Source of the DNA: Norana najaformis
Lineage: Eukaryota > Annelida > Clitellata > Crassiclitellata > Hormogastridae
DNA length: 64,000 nucleotides
Assembly (NCBI GenBank): GCA_964023275.1
Contig: OZ029913.1
Span: forward strand, 49,727,976-49,791,975
Direction of reading: 5' to 3'
The notes under the pieces are model-generated. The model had not been told where the DNA came from, did not search any database, and saw only the letters and a list, made by a program, of their open reading frames with translations. Of this stretch, positions 26,701 through 38,700 are shown one piece after another. A program made the translations under genes and the position numbers. The stretch's first letter is position 1. Each line of letters begins with the position of its first letter.

Positions 26701-29700
26701 AAGTGAAGGAAGCCCAGGAAATGGGGCCTAGTCTTCGTCTTCGTAAGTGCAGATGTGGGTATGAATGTACAAATATATGTTAGTTTGCTAACAAAATGAT
26801 ATATATACTGGGTGTTAATGTTAAGCTTCTTTAAGTGTATGTATTTAGAATATATATATATATATGTATATATATATACATACATATGTATATATATGTA
26901 AGCTTATGTGTGCTTAATTGAAGAGTCTGTATCATAGTCATATATACAGTTTTGAGTGTTTGGATAATTCTTGTGTTAATTAAGATGCGTAGTTGTTATA
27001 CAGATACAGTTGACATTGAGGAGATATACAGATGTATTTGAACAGTTGGAAGTCTCATGTACTAAGATAATAATTGGCAACATTTTGTACAATTTGTGGA
27101 GGTAGATATGTTGGCATATGTCATATTATCTGCTTAATACTTTAATACTTTGCAAGGTATTTAAGTGATGCCATAGACACTTTTCGAAATTTAATTTTAG
27201 TCTGAGATAGCATATTTTGTGCGTTGGTTGACGTGCAGAGTTTTTGTGAACTATGTGGCTTCATATGTTGAAGGATGCTTGTTTGAATTTATTGTGCATG
27301 TATTTTGAGAGGTTTATTGTTTGTGAATTTAGCCCAGTATTGATGTTACTGGTAGTAATGATGGTATGGGTGGATTGGTTTTGAACCAGAGCTTTTGGAC
27401 TGGATGGAATCATTGCCAGGCTTGTCTTTGCAAGTGTGGGCTGTGGCTACGGATGGAATCCTAGCTAGTCAAATCCTGCTGGAGGGGCTTATTCTGCTGG
27501 TAGAAAACACGAATGAAGCTGAGCTAATGCCAGATGCCTGTGTCTTCTACAGCGTCTGATGACTGTGTTTTATGTTTGTGAGTTTGTTTTGGTGTTTTTT
27601 CTGTGTATGACATCGTTGTTAATTACGGTCTAGGAAGGGTCTTTGTGAATAGCAAGTTGTATGTAATGTTAATTTGTTATGTCATGTTAATTTGTTAATG
27701 TTGGGAGGCATGATGTTGCGACATGTTAACTCTATGGCGGCGAATGCGGTCGATTTCAACCGCATTGGGAAAAAACCGGTCCCTTGCATTATAATTAGCT
27801 ATATTTAGAATTTTCTTTACATCTAATAGTGGCAGATTCAATACTGATGTGAAAAATGTCAGTGGTGAGCAAATGACAGCGGATATTATCACTTATGATG
27901 ATATAAACATTGCCGATCCGACGCAAAGTTTTACAAGCTCTGCCGGTAGAATTGACCCATGCTACCGTGATTCTGTCTTGCTAGATGATATTGAATTGCA
28001 GAATGATCACCCTGACTGCAGCTGTCCAGACAAGGAGCATGATGATGATGGGCCTCTGACCTCTAGATCATCAGAGCAAGTGGTGTTGAACATGGTCTAG
28101 CTTATCGGGTGGTTTTTGATTGGATGGTTCACTATTTGAATAAAAGGTACAAGCTGTTCATGGATAACTTCTATAGCAGCTATCAGTTATATATTGATTT
28201 ACTGAATTGTAAAAACAGGTGCATGTGGTACAATCAGGCCAAACAGGTATGGTTTCCCAAGTGAGCTGAGAGCTAAAAGTAAGACAAAACGTGGAGAGGC
28301 AAAATTTCTTCAAGTGATAATGTGACTGTTGTGAGATGGTTTGACAAGAGCGATGTTTATTCCATGTCCACTTTTCATAATGATATGATTTCTGTTTCTA
28401 CTAAACCTAAACTTGATGCAACTGAGTCAGTGAGTAAGCCAAAAATGATCAGTGACTACAATGACAACGTGAATGGTGTTGATCGCTGTGATCAGCTTTT
28501 GGTGTACTATGCTTTCAATCACCAAACCACAAAATGGTGGAAGTGATTGTTTTCTCATTTGTTTGACATGGCTATAATAAATGCAATGATACTGTACATA
28601 AATTTATATCCAGAAAAAGGAGGAAAGACAGTCACATAAGAAATTTAGAATGGAATTGGCTCATCAGCTGGTGCAACCCTTGCTTGACAGTTAAGTGGAT
28701 CCCACAATTGGAAGGCCATCTGGAAGAACACCCATGAGCTCTGATGTTAGATTGAGGGGCAAAGACTGCTATTTCAAAATTGCCTAGAAAAAGTTCTTCT
28801 GTGTATGCTAATCAAAAACCAGCTGGTGGCAAATATAAGCAAACAAAAACTGTAAAGTTTTGTAAAAAGTATCAGAAATATGTTTGTCGTAAATGTTTCG
28901 AGGCCTTTCATACATGATCCTCTCCAAACTGAGCTCCTTTATTTTTAGTGCCAGAATTGTTTGTTTTATGTTTGTTATATGTGTACCTTACTTTTGGTAG
29001 TGTTCTTTTACATTTTATGCTGTTGATTAATTTTTTTGAAAATTTTCTAATGAAATATTAGCATTTTTAATTTTTAATTGTTTAAAGTTTATCATGAACT
29101 GTGAAGTACTATTTTGCCATTATTAACTTTTGGATGTCATATTCTTGTAAAGAATTTAATAAGGATTCAGATGATGTATAATTTGTCTATGTTGTGATGA
29201 TTTTCAAGCAAAAACTTATTCATAAACCATTCGGGGTAAAATTTTGCAAAAACAACATAGCTGCCAAAGAGTTAACCGAATTAGTGCATTTATGGAATGT
29301 GTGTTAGTGAACTTTCACTGTACATTTTGTGTTGATTTCACACTGAAACTTCTGATTATTCTGTTTGATTTTTCATTTTGTTTTTGCCGAATTTCTGGAG
29401 TTCCAATTGTATCTGTTCTGTTTAGGTGAAGAATGGAGAGACAACGTTCTTCGGCTGACTAAAGCAGCTGTCAGATTTGATCTGCTGTCCTCTGTTTGCC
29501 GTCAACAGGTATATAATTACATTTCCTGTCACTATATTTATTAAACCTCCTAAGTTGAAGCTAGATGGTGGTATTGATTTGAAATAGTTAAAAAATTGCC
29601 CAAAGCACATGCCTTCTGTGTCTGTATTAGTGTTATATGAAACTTAAACAAGTAAATGAATCTGCAAATGTCATTACAAGACCTTTAATAGTTTTTAAAA

Positions 29701-32700
29701 AAAATGGAGAAATCTATATATAATTTATATTTGAGATTATATAAAAGTGTTACTTTATGTCCAAGTAACTAGCATGATGTACTTCCGTATCTCTGTGATT
29801 CTTGAAGATTCCCACAGCAGAACCTGCAATTGAACCTGGTTGTAAGATTAGTTTTCCATATAGTGACTGACATTATGACACTGTGGACAAACATTTTTGA
29901 GAGAGCCCAACGTGTGCTATGATTCATGGTGTCCGTTGATTCGAGTTTCATGAGGACACTTTGATTCTGCCTCTGATTCTAATGTGACATCTGGCCCTTT
30001 AATCGCTTATTATTTTGTTGTTGTTGTTATCCTTATTGCCATGTAAGCTGCTCTTCTTACTGCCATAGTTATTCTCATTATTATTATTTGTTATCGTTAT
30101 CGTTAATGTTATTAAGAGTGGGGAAGCTGTTGCTATGGTTTATCGCTTACTATTATTATTATCGTTAATATGAGTGTTATTAGTATTATGATTATGAGTG
30201 GGAAAGCCATTGCTGTGGTATGCACATACAATATGAGCATTGTGAAACGAAATGTCAAGTTCATTCATTGGCAGATGATGGACATGGCTGTCGTCAGATG
30301 TTGTGAAAGTGCAAAGGAAATTAACCTGCTGTTTCCGACTGTTGTTGCAACTCATGTATCAGCTTGATTGCAGCCCCTGAAAAATGAGATGCAGAAGAAA
30401 AGAACTGAGCTGTAGAAACAGTGTTAGCATGCCACAAAGTTGATTGCATCCAGCACTAATGTTTTCAGCATGGCAGGCTGAATTTTCTTCATTGCTGGAA
30501 TGAGAACTACCATAATGGAGGAGTCAGAACTGCCGGTTTGATCACGATGATGTAATGGTGGTGCTAGATGATGATGACGATCTTGTCAAAACATAGTGCT
30601 ATTATTAGTTGAAGAATTATGGCATGAAGTTCTATCTGTTAACACATGGTATGCTCATCACTCGAAATCAGTTATGCTGAAGAACTGGGACTCATTATAC
30701 TGTTTCTGGTAGGTTAAGTTATGCTTTTCGATTGAAGCGTCTAATGGTGACAACAAAGGCGGAGTGTTTGTGATGTACAATTTCGCTCGCTTATCAACAC
30801 TATTTTGCCATTTTGAGGATGCAGTCAGAAAAGGTACGTGAATGTCAAAATTCTTAGGAGCTTATTAATACCCATCAAATACTCTCAGACATTACCAAGT
30901 GTAGCAAACTTTTTATGGATCATTAGCCCAACAGAAACTGGTGGGGCATAACTGAATAATTTTATTGATGGAAGCTTGGTGAAATGAAGAAACCTGCGGG
31001 CAATTATTTCCAGGACAGAAAGACATTCACTATATGTGACCGGCTTTGATGAAATGTTTGTATGTATGTAGGAACTTGGTATAGCGCCTTTTAAGTGCCT
31101 CACAAAGGCGCTTTCTGCGCTAACTTAAATGATGTTAAGTGTCATTAAGAACAAAATTTCCGTCATTTAGCAAGCAGTGTTCAGATAACTAGAAATGTCA
31201 CCATACTCGCCACACACGCTGAACCCAGCCAACTGGCTTCCATCCCGAGTTGACTGATGACCACGTGTTCAGAGCTCGTGAACCGAGTAGTTTCAGAATC
31301 GTAGAACGACGACGGGTGATGGCGTCCGCAGTACACGAGAGCCCCACCGTCCAACGCCATCCCTCGCAGGTGGTAGATGTGACGTCCAGGCATAACTCGA
31401 GCACCAGGTTGATTCGTGACGGACAGCCGTTCGATTGCTGGTATGACCCCTCTCCGCTAGACAGTCGAAACAATTCCAAAGCGTTAGGCGTGAGTTACGA
31501 CCTGTCATCCCTTGAGTGTAGAATGAACTATTCCAGCGAGGTGTGTCGATCACGAACAGAAAAACCATCCGAAAACTGAAAAACCATGATGAACTCGTAA
31601 AAAACACCTGAACGCCAAGTTGATCACAACAGCAGTCCGAACACGAAAGAATTTCCAAACAAATATTTTGCTTTAAGACGAAATTTAAGCCGAAATAACA
31701 AGCGGCGAAAACACGGCCACATCATGGCCGCCGGACATAATGAGTCATTATTCAGCTTTTCACATTATGAGATTTTTTATTTAATGAAATAGTGCATTTA
31801 ATTCTGTTTAGAATGATGTATCACTTTTTTAAAAGTAGTTTCTGAGTTATTGTAAGTTAAAGTTATCAAATGAAAACTTTTGAGAATTTCTGTAGCAGTG
31901 AGAGGTACCTATGCTTAATGCCAGTACCACCAGATGTAGCACCAGATGTTTAGAAGTTTGCATTTGATTATTAGAAGGCTTTTTACCTGTGAATTGTGTG
32001 CGTTGTTCAAATTAGGAACTTACCCAGCTCTTGCGACTATAGATTTTGTCGATTTCTCTACACTGAAACAAGAGGTTTGAAACATTTTTGTTACTTATGC
32101 ACGGCAAGTAGAGGAAAGATAAAATAATTTTGTGTTTGGGTGTTTCTGCTCTTAGAAGCACTACATATTTTACCTAGTATATAAGCTGACCAGTGCATGT
32201 TACACCAAATCAACCCTTTCATTCAGCATGGCTGATGTATGTTGCCCACTCTGACAAAATGAGTTGGATTTTTAACATTTCCACATGTTTATTTCATTAT
32301 GCATTGCATTAAATTCTGTTTAAAAAGATGTATCATTTACCTAAGTATTCCAGGTAGTTCTGGAGATATTGTCACTTAACATCATGACCATCAAATTTTT
32401 TATTTTGAGAGAATCTATATTTACAGTGACAAATGTTATCTCTTTATCAGCCGTTACTTACAATGCGCCTATTAAAATTAAATTTGAAAATATCTTGGGC
32501 ATCATCATATAGAGTTGCAGTGATGTGGTAAAACTACCAGAATTGAAAACTGACAAACTTCTTTAGGTCTGATGTGGCACAGCCAAACAGAACTCTTTTG
32601 TGTAATCAAGATGACTTGTGACAAATTTATTGTTGGGGACCTTTGGCAGCATTTAATATTGAGCATGTGCCACGTGGTTTGCAGCTGATGTAGATGTGTA

Positions 32701-35700
32701 TTTCTTGTAGTTCTAATTGAACATTTATACAGCACTGCTTCAAGAGCAACTAATCAGAGGTCTTTTCTACACTAGCCGAAATGACGTTAAATGTCATTAA
32801 GAATATAAAATTCTTCAGGTAGCAAGCTTTGTTCAGATAACTAGAAATGTTACCAATAACAGGCTCATGCAAACATGGTGAACCCAAGAGACAGGTTCCC
32901 ATCTAGAGGTGACATCATGTTCAGAGTTCCTAGACCAAGCAGCATTGAAGACGTGGAATGACAAGGGACGATAGTGTCCACGGCACGCAATACCATCACC
33001 GTTCAACATGGTCCTTTGTAGGTGGTAGAAGACATGACATCCAGACGCCACTCAAGCTACCAGGTTGATCTGTGACTGATGTCACAATTTAGTTATCTGA
33101 ACAAAGCTATTTGATTTTTGGTAGCATCTTCTTCTTCATGTGTAAGTGCTAAGCATTTGCCTTTTCTTATAATTTTACCTTTTGTAAGGTACTTAAAGTT
33201 CGCTATACGGATTGTCTAGATAACTAACAAACTGACTAAATAAATGGGAGAAGCAGCATGTGGGCAATTTACTGATGTGCAGCACAGCTGTCAGTCAACA
33301 ATTAAGCACAACACCAGGATGTTTACCATTAGTTTGACCTGACAACTTAATGTTCTAACCTTCATGTTCAGTCTCACTACATGGAATTTTGTGAAGCTTT
33401 TGGCAATTAGCAGAATGCAGAAACTGAGTCTTGTCCCCATTAAGCTTCATGTGGTTTGACATCATTCAGCTGCCCAATTCAGTGATGCATGCTAACAGGA
33501 CGAGAGATGGCAGCTCTATGCAGATGCAGGTTGTTTGTTAACTGCTTATGAATGGACATGTATAGCATGGTGGGTGAAAGAAGACAATGAAGGAGAGGAT
33601 CTTTAAGTTTTTCTTCAGTTCTGTATTATTGTGATTTTCAATATCTGACATCTTACTATTTGTAAGCATCCTTTCAACGATCACTTTATCATTTCCTTTC
33701 AGGATCTAAAAACTATTCTCACAGTGCACAGACATTCACCACCTACATAATTGTCAAAAACACACACATTGGTAGTCTTCATAAAGCATTTTGTGACATT
33801 ATTTGGGGTAGTTTGCTTGATTCATTGATGAATTATTTTCTTACATTGTAGGAAGAATGGAATCTGTTGTTTAACTATGTCTTACTCTATCCAAGCTTAC
33901 TCAGAGACACAGTTGCAGGGTTGAAACAGTCACCTGGATTGATCCAAACGCATAAAGTATGTCTTATTAGCAGACAGCTCTAGCTATTTGCATAGTATTT
34001 TTCAGATGTCACTGCTAAGCACTTGACTTTTCTGAACCCACATGAGGTTGGCTGCCCAATTACAAAAATTAAAAAAATGGTATTCAGATCATTAGCAGAC
34101 TTTAAAAAATATTTCTCATATTAGCACCTCAGGTCAGAAATATTTCTGTAAGAGATGACTTTGAGGAGATATTTAAGAAGACTTTTACTTTAAAAATACT
34201 TGTGTAATGTGTACTAATTATTTTTACTTTTCCTCCCCATCCATAAAATATGCTGTTTATCTGTTCCCCAATATGCAAAATTCAGTAATTTACCTGTTCA
34301 TGTGTAAACTGCCTTTGTTAGCAGTTGACAAAAATTTTCAGTTATATAGCATCCTCTTTATAATTCCTCATCGAGGAATCAACCATGTCCCTTGATTCCC
34401 TTGGTGTTCCACAAGGTTTGGCGAATGCTTCTTCTTTATCGTCAGACCTGCTGCATGGAACAGTCTTCCTGGCCATGTGATGAATGCCCCATCCCTGGGC
34501 ACATTCAGGTCATGTGACAAAAAATATCTTTTCAAGATACCTTATGACTGTTGGTGATTTTTGAACTCATGTACAGCTCCCTTTTCTTCTGCATCGGCCA
34601 TCTGTGGAGCTATATAAATTGTATTATTATTATTATTAAAGCTGTTTTTACTTACATAAGAAGTCATGTTTAGAAGATTCAGACTTCTGATTAATGCTGA
34701 GAAAAACTAAAGCATGGTTATTGAAAAAACCAAAGAAATGCCAGTAAACATCAGCAAACAAGGAGAAACGGTTGAACAGGTAGATCAGTTCGTTTGTCTC
34801 AGAGAGGTCTAATAACCGTAGATGGTAATAGTGAAAAAGGCGTACAAAGGAGTATTGGATGCACCTCACAAGCATTTGAAGGAATGGCCAAGATATGGAG
34901 AATCACAGAAATTAGACAGAAAGCTAAGGCAAGAATATATGAGATGATGGTACAACCCATTTTTATGTATGGATTAGAATGCTGGACAAGTGAGAAAGCA
35001 AGATGATAAAAGAATCCTCAACAGAAATGAGCTTCTTCTTTAAGTTCTATGCCACCTGGCAGGTTCAAACGTCCAATGGCGCCATTCCTGATGTGGTTGG
35101 GCCTCCTCCTTCAGTTTACAATATCTGTCCTTCATCATCCAGTCTAGTAGCATTTGTCTTGGTCTTCCTCTTCTCTTTCCTGCCATTCTTCCCTCTGTGA
35201 TATTTCTCAGAAGGGAATCACCTCTCAGTATGTGTCCAATCCTCTGTCTCGTTCTTATTGTAGCCATAAGAGATCTTCTCTCTTCCATCTGTTGAAGCAC
35301 TGCTTCATTTGTTTTGTGCTCTGTCCAGCTAACTTTCTCCATCCTGTGCCATACCCATAACTCAAAAGCCCCCAGTCTTCTGATGTTTTCTTTCCTCATG
35401 GCCCATGTTTCCAATCCATAAGACCACGCTCCACATCAATATTTTGACCATTCGCTTCGTTATGTTCCTGTTCAGTCCTTCTCTCATTAATTCTGTCCTC
35501 TTCATAAAGCCATCTTTTCCCATCACTATCCTTCTTTTTATTTCATTATGACATTTTGCATCTGTTGTAATCATACTTCCTAAGTAGCAGAACTGCCTGA
35601 CCTGTTCCAACTGTTGATCATTTACTATTATTCTTACTGTTGTTTCTTCTTTTCTGCTTATCTTCATAACCCTTGTCTTTTGATACTTATTTCATACCAT

Positions 35701-38700
35701 ATTCTATCAAAATTAGGTTCAGGTGATTCCTTCATCCTTTGGAGACCTTCTTGTCTATTTGCCAGCATTGCCTGGTCATCTGCAAATCTCAGCGCCTTCA
35801 CCAGTCTTCGTCCTACTTTTATTCCCTCATCCACATTTTCTAGTGCCTCTCGTATAGGTTCTTCTGTGTAGATGTTAGTAGTGGTAGGCATCCTTGTCCT
35901 CTACCAGTTATTTCCAGTTCTGAATATTTGCCTTCTATTCTTATTCTAACCTTCTGGCCCATGTAAAGATTTCCAATGAGTCTTCTGTCCTTCCAATCAA
36001 TTCCCAGTTTCCTGAGTGCATGCATCAGTTTTTTCCAATCTACTCTGTCAAATGCCTCTTTGTAGTCCGCAAAACATATGTAAATGTCTTGATATCTTCC
36101 ATCATATGTACTTCAGACTCTTTGTCTCTGGGAGCTCGCTTTTACTGGAGAGTACTCGGTCATCCACCACGCTTTCTGTTTCTAACAGGGGACCTCATGA
36201 AGGTGGTGTGGTGGGCATTTGGTAGCACAGACTTTTTGAGACGCCAGAAATGAGCTGGCTACGAAAAAAATACTGACTACAAAAAATTAGAAATGATGAA
36301 ATATGACAATCTTTGGATATGCAAATAATTCTGCAACTGACCGAATCCCACACGATGCATTACATACAAGATGTGAAGGAAAGAGAAGTAAAGAAAGACC
36401 ATGACTAGCTGACTGTGCTGGATAGACAATGGAAATGAGAACACAATGAGACTTGGACTAAGCATGAGAACAATGCTGAATTTGACAAATGACCAAAAAG
36501 AAAAAAAATGGAGGTCATTTATTTGCACCCATTGCCACCAAATGGGTGGTTTGAGAAACTGATGTTGATGAGGACGTCAGCATTTGAACTTTTAAATAAA
36601 ACCTATAAAAGGCAAATATTTTGGTAGGAATGCCATAAATTGTGAATTCTTCCAGAAATCAAAGCTATTTTTGTTGACATTTAAGAGACAATGTTGCAGG
36701 TATTGCTTACAGTACTCAACCACATTTAATGGGAAAAGAACTAAATAGATTTTTTGTAAGTCTGAAGATAGTTTTGATGACAATAGATCCAGAAATAAAT
36801 GGTTGCCAAGATAGCAAAGAAAAACAAATACTAAATATCTGTTATTCTTAAATTCAGTAAAAATTTCTCACAAGTTTTGCAAGTGTTAATTTAATACGCA
36901 GCAGGATATTCAAAACACATACTCGGTGGCTCAGATCATGGTATCTACGTTCATGGCATTTAGTGTTTCAATTTTGAACGAGGCTAGCGGCAGCAGCAGT
37001 ATTTGAAATTAGTTGTGGAGTGGCCATGAAGTCCTCTTATGTGCTTTGAGACTTTCTATCTATTCTGCATATCCTTGTGTTTCAGATATGTCAGTTTTTG
37101 TTGAGTTTAAGCAACAGTCTGAGTTCATATTACAGCAAAACTCACATCCTTTGTGTAAGTATGTTACCAGTACTGTCTGGATCTTTGCTACTGTAACATA
37201 GTGGTGTCCATTACAGTGCCATGGATGATGATGTTGATGACGACGATGACGACAATGTTGTTGACACAGACTGCCATGATAGGAAGTCTAGACAACTTGT
37301 TCTGTGTTATAAATGGGCAATGTTGTGACCAAGTTTCTTTTCCTGGATTCAATTCACATTCACCACCAAGTTATTCGTTACACTCTTCGCTTGCTGGCAG
37401 GTTCTTATGCTTCTTCTCAGATGAGATCTTAGTCCTCAGACTCACGTTTTCCAACATTCCTTCCTCTGATGGCCTGTCACCCAAGATATCTCTTCCATGA
37501 GTTCTTGGCTTACTCAAACCAACAACTCTGACTGATATTTGTAATTTCATTTCCTCCTCTCCTGACAGACAATATGCTTTGGATTCTCATTCCGACTGTT
37601 CTTCTAAAACTTGGCTTTGTTGTCTTGGGCCCAGTCATCACATCTGTTGTCAACTTCTCTCTTACTAAAGGCTGCTTCTGCACCCTCCAGTTTTGAACCT
37701 GTCATTTACCCTCGTATTAAAAAGCCATCTCTCTCTGCTGAAGAACTCCGCCATTGCCTTGTTTGGGGCAGTGCCAGTCCCAAGCCTGGATAAAGGAGGA
37801 GGGCGACGGCAACGGCCTTTGATGCCATAAGCTGTCGTTAAACTGAGGAACTACTACTACCTCTGCTGAAGATTTATCAAACTATCACCCCATCTCTGCT
37901 CTCAGTTTCTTATCCAAAATTATGGAAAAGGTATTTGTTAACTGCTTGAGCTGTAATTTCTCATCTGACATCCTGTACTTCCCTTTCCAATCTGCTTACC
38001 ATTAATACTGTTCCACCTAAACTGCACTATTTACCATTCACAATGAAACAAAATCAACTCCATGGGCAGAGAAGAACTAACTGTGCTCGTCCTCCTGGTC
38101 CTGTCTTCCGCTTTTGATACAGCTGATCACGATACTTAACACTGATTCAGTCGTTTTTGTCCAGCTCTCAGATGCTTCACATCTTACCTGCACCCTCATA
38201 CTCAGTGACACAAAGAATCCTCTTTGAAGCTGTCTTAAAGTTCATAATGTATCACATTCAAATCAGATGGTCTCTCTGCTCAACTCTCGTAGCAACAAGT
38301 ATTGCACTCGATCAATGGACACTGACACTTGTGCCTCACACCAGGACAGTGTTGGGCTCTTGGGCATTCTCAGTGGCAGGTCTGTAGCTTTGGAACTTAC
38401 TGCCCAGTTCTGTGCATTCTGTCAGTTCTTTAATGTCTTTCAAATCTAAACCTCAAGACTCATCATTTCAACTTGCTTACCCGCTGTAGCGTGACTTCTG
38501 GTTTCTTTGACCTGTCGGATTTTGACCAGACTTCTCCAATCGATTTTGACTATGGTTTCACTTGAAGCGACCATCAGTTGATGGCTTGTGTCTTATGATC
38601 ACTGTACGATAGAAGTCATTAGATTAGATTAGGTTAGATTCACATGCTGAAGTCTACCAGGAAAAAGGACAGTCTTGAAAGTACCAGCGTAATAAATCAC

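Noticed and set aside
31250..31658. 109-aa and 121-aa ORFs
   Set aside because: They overlap dispersed repeat R1; other copies have stops in these frames.
37013..37201. 62-aa ORF overlapping DALRD3 exon 10
   Set aside because: It is a different frame from the DALR-domain frame, which has conserved motifs and correct splice phases.
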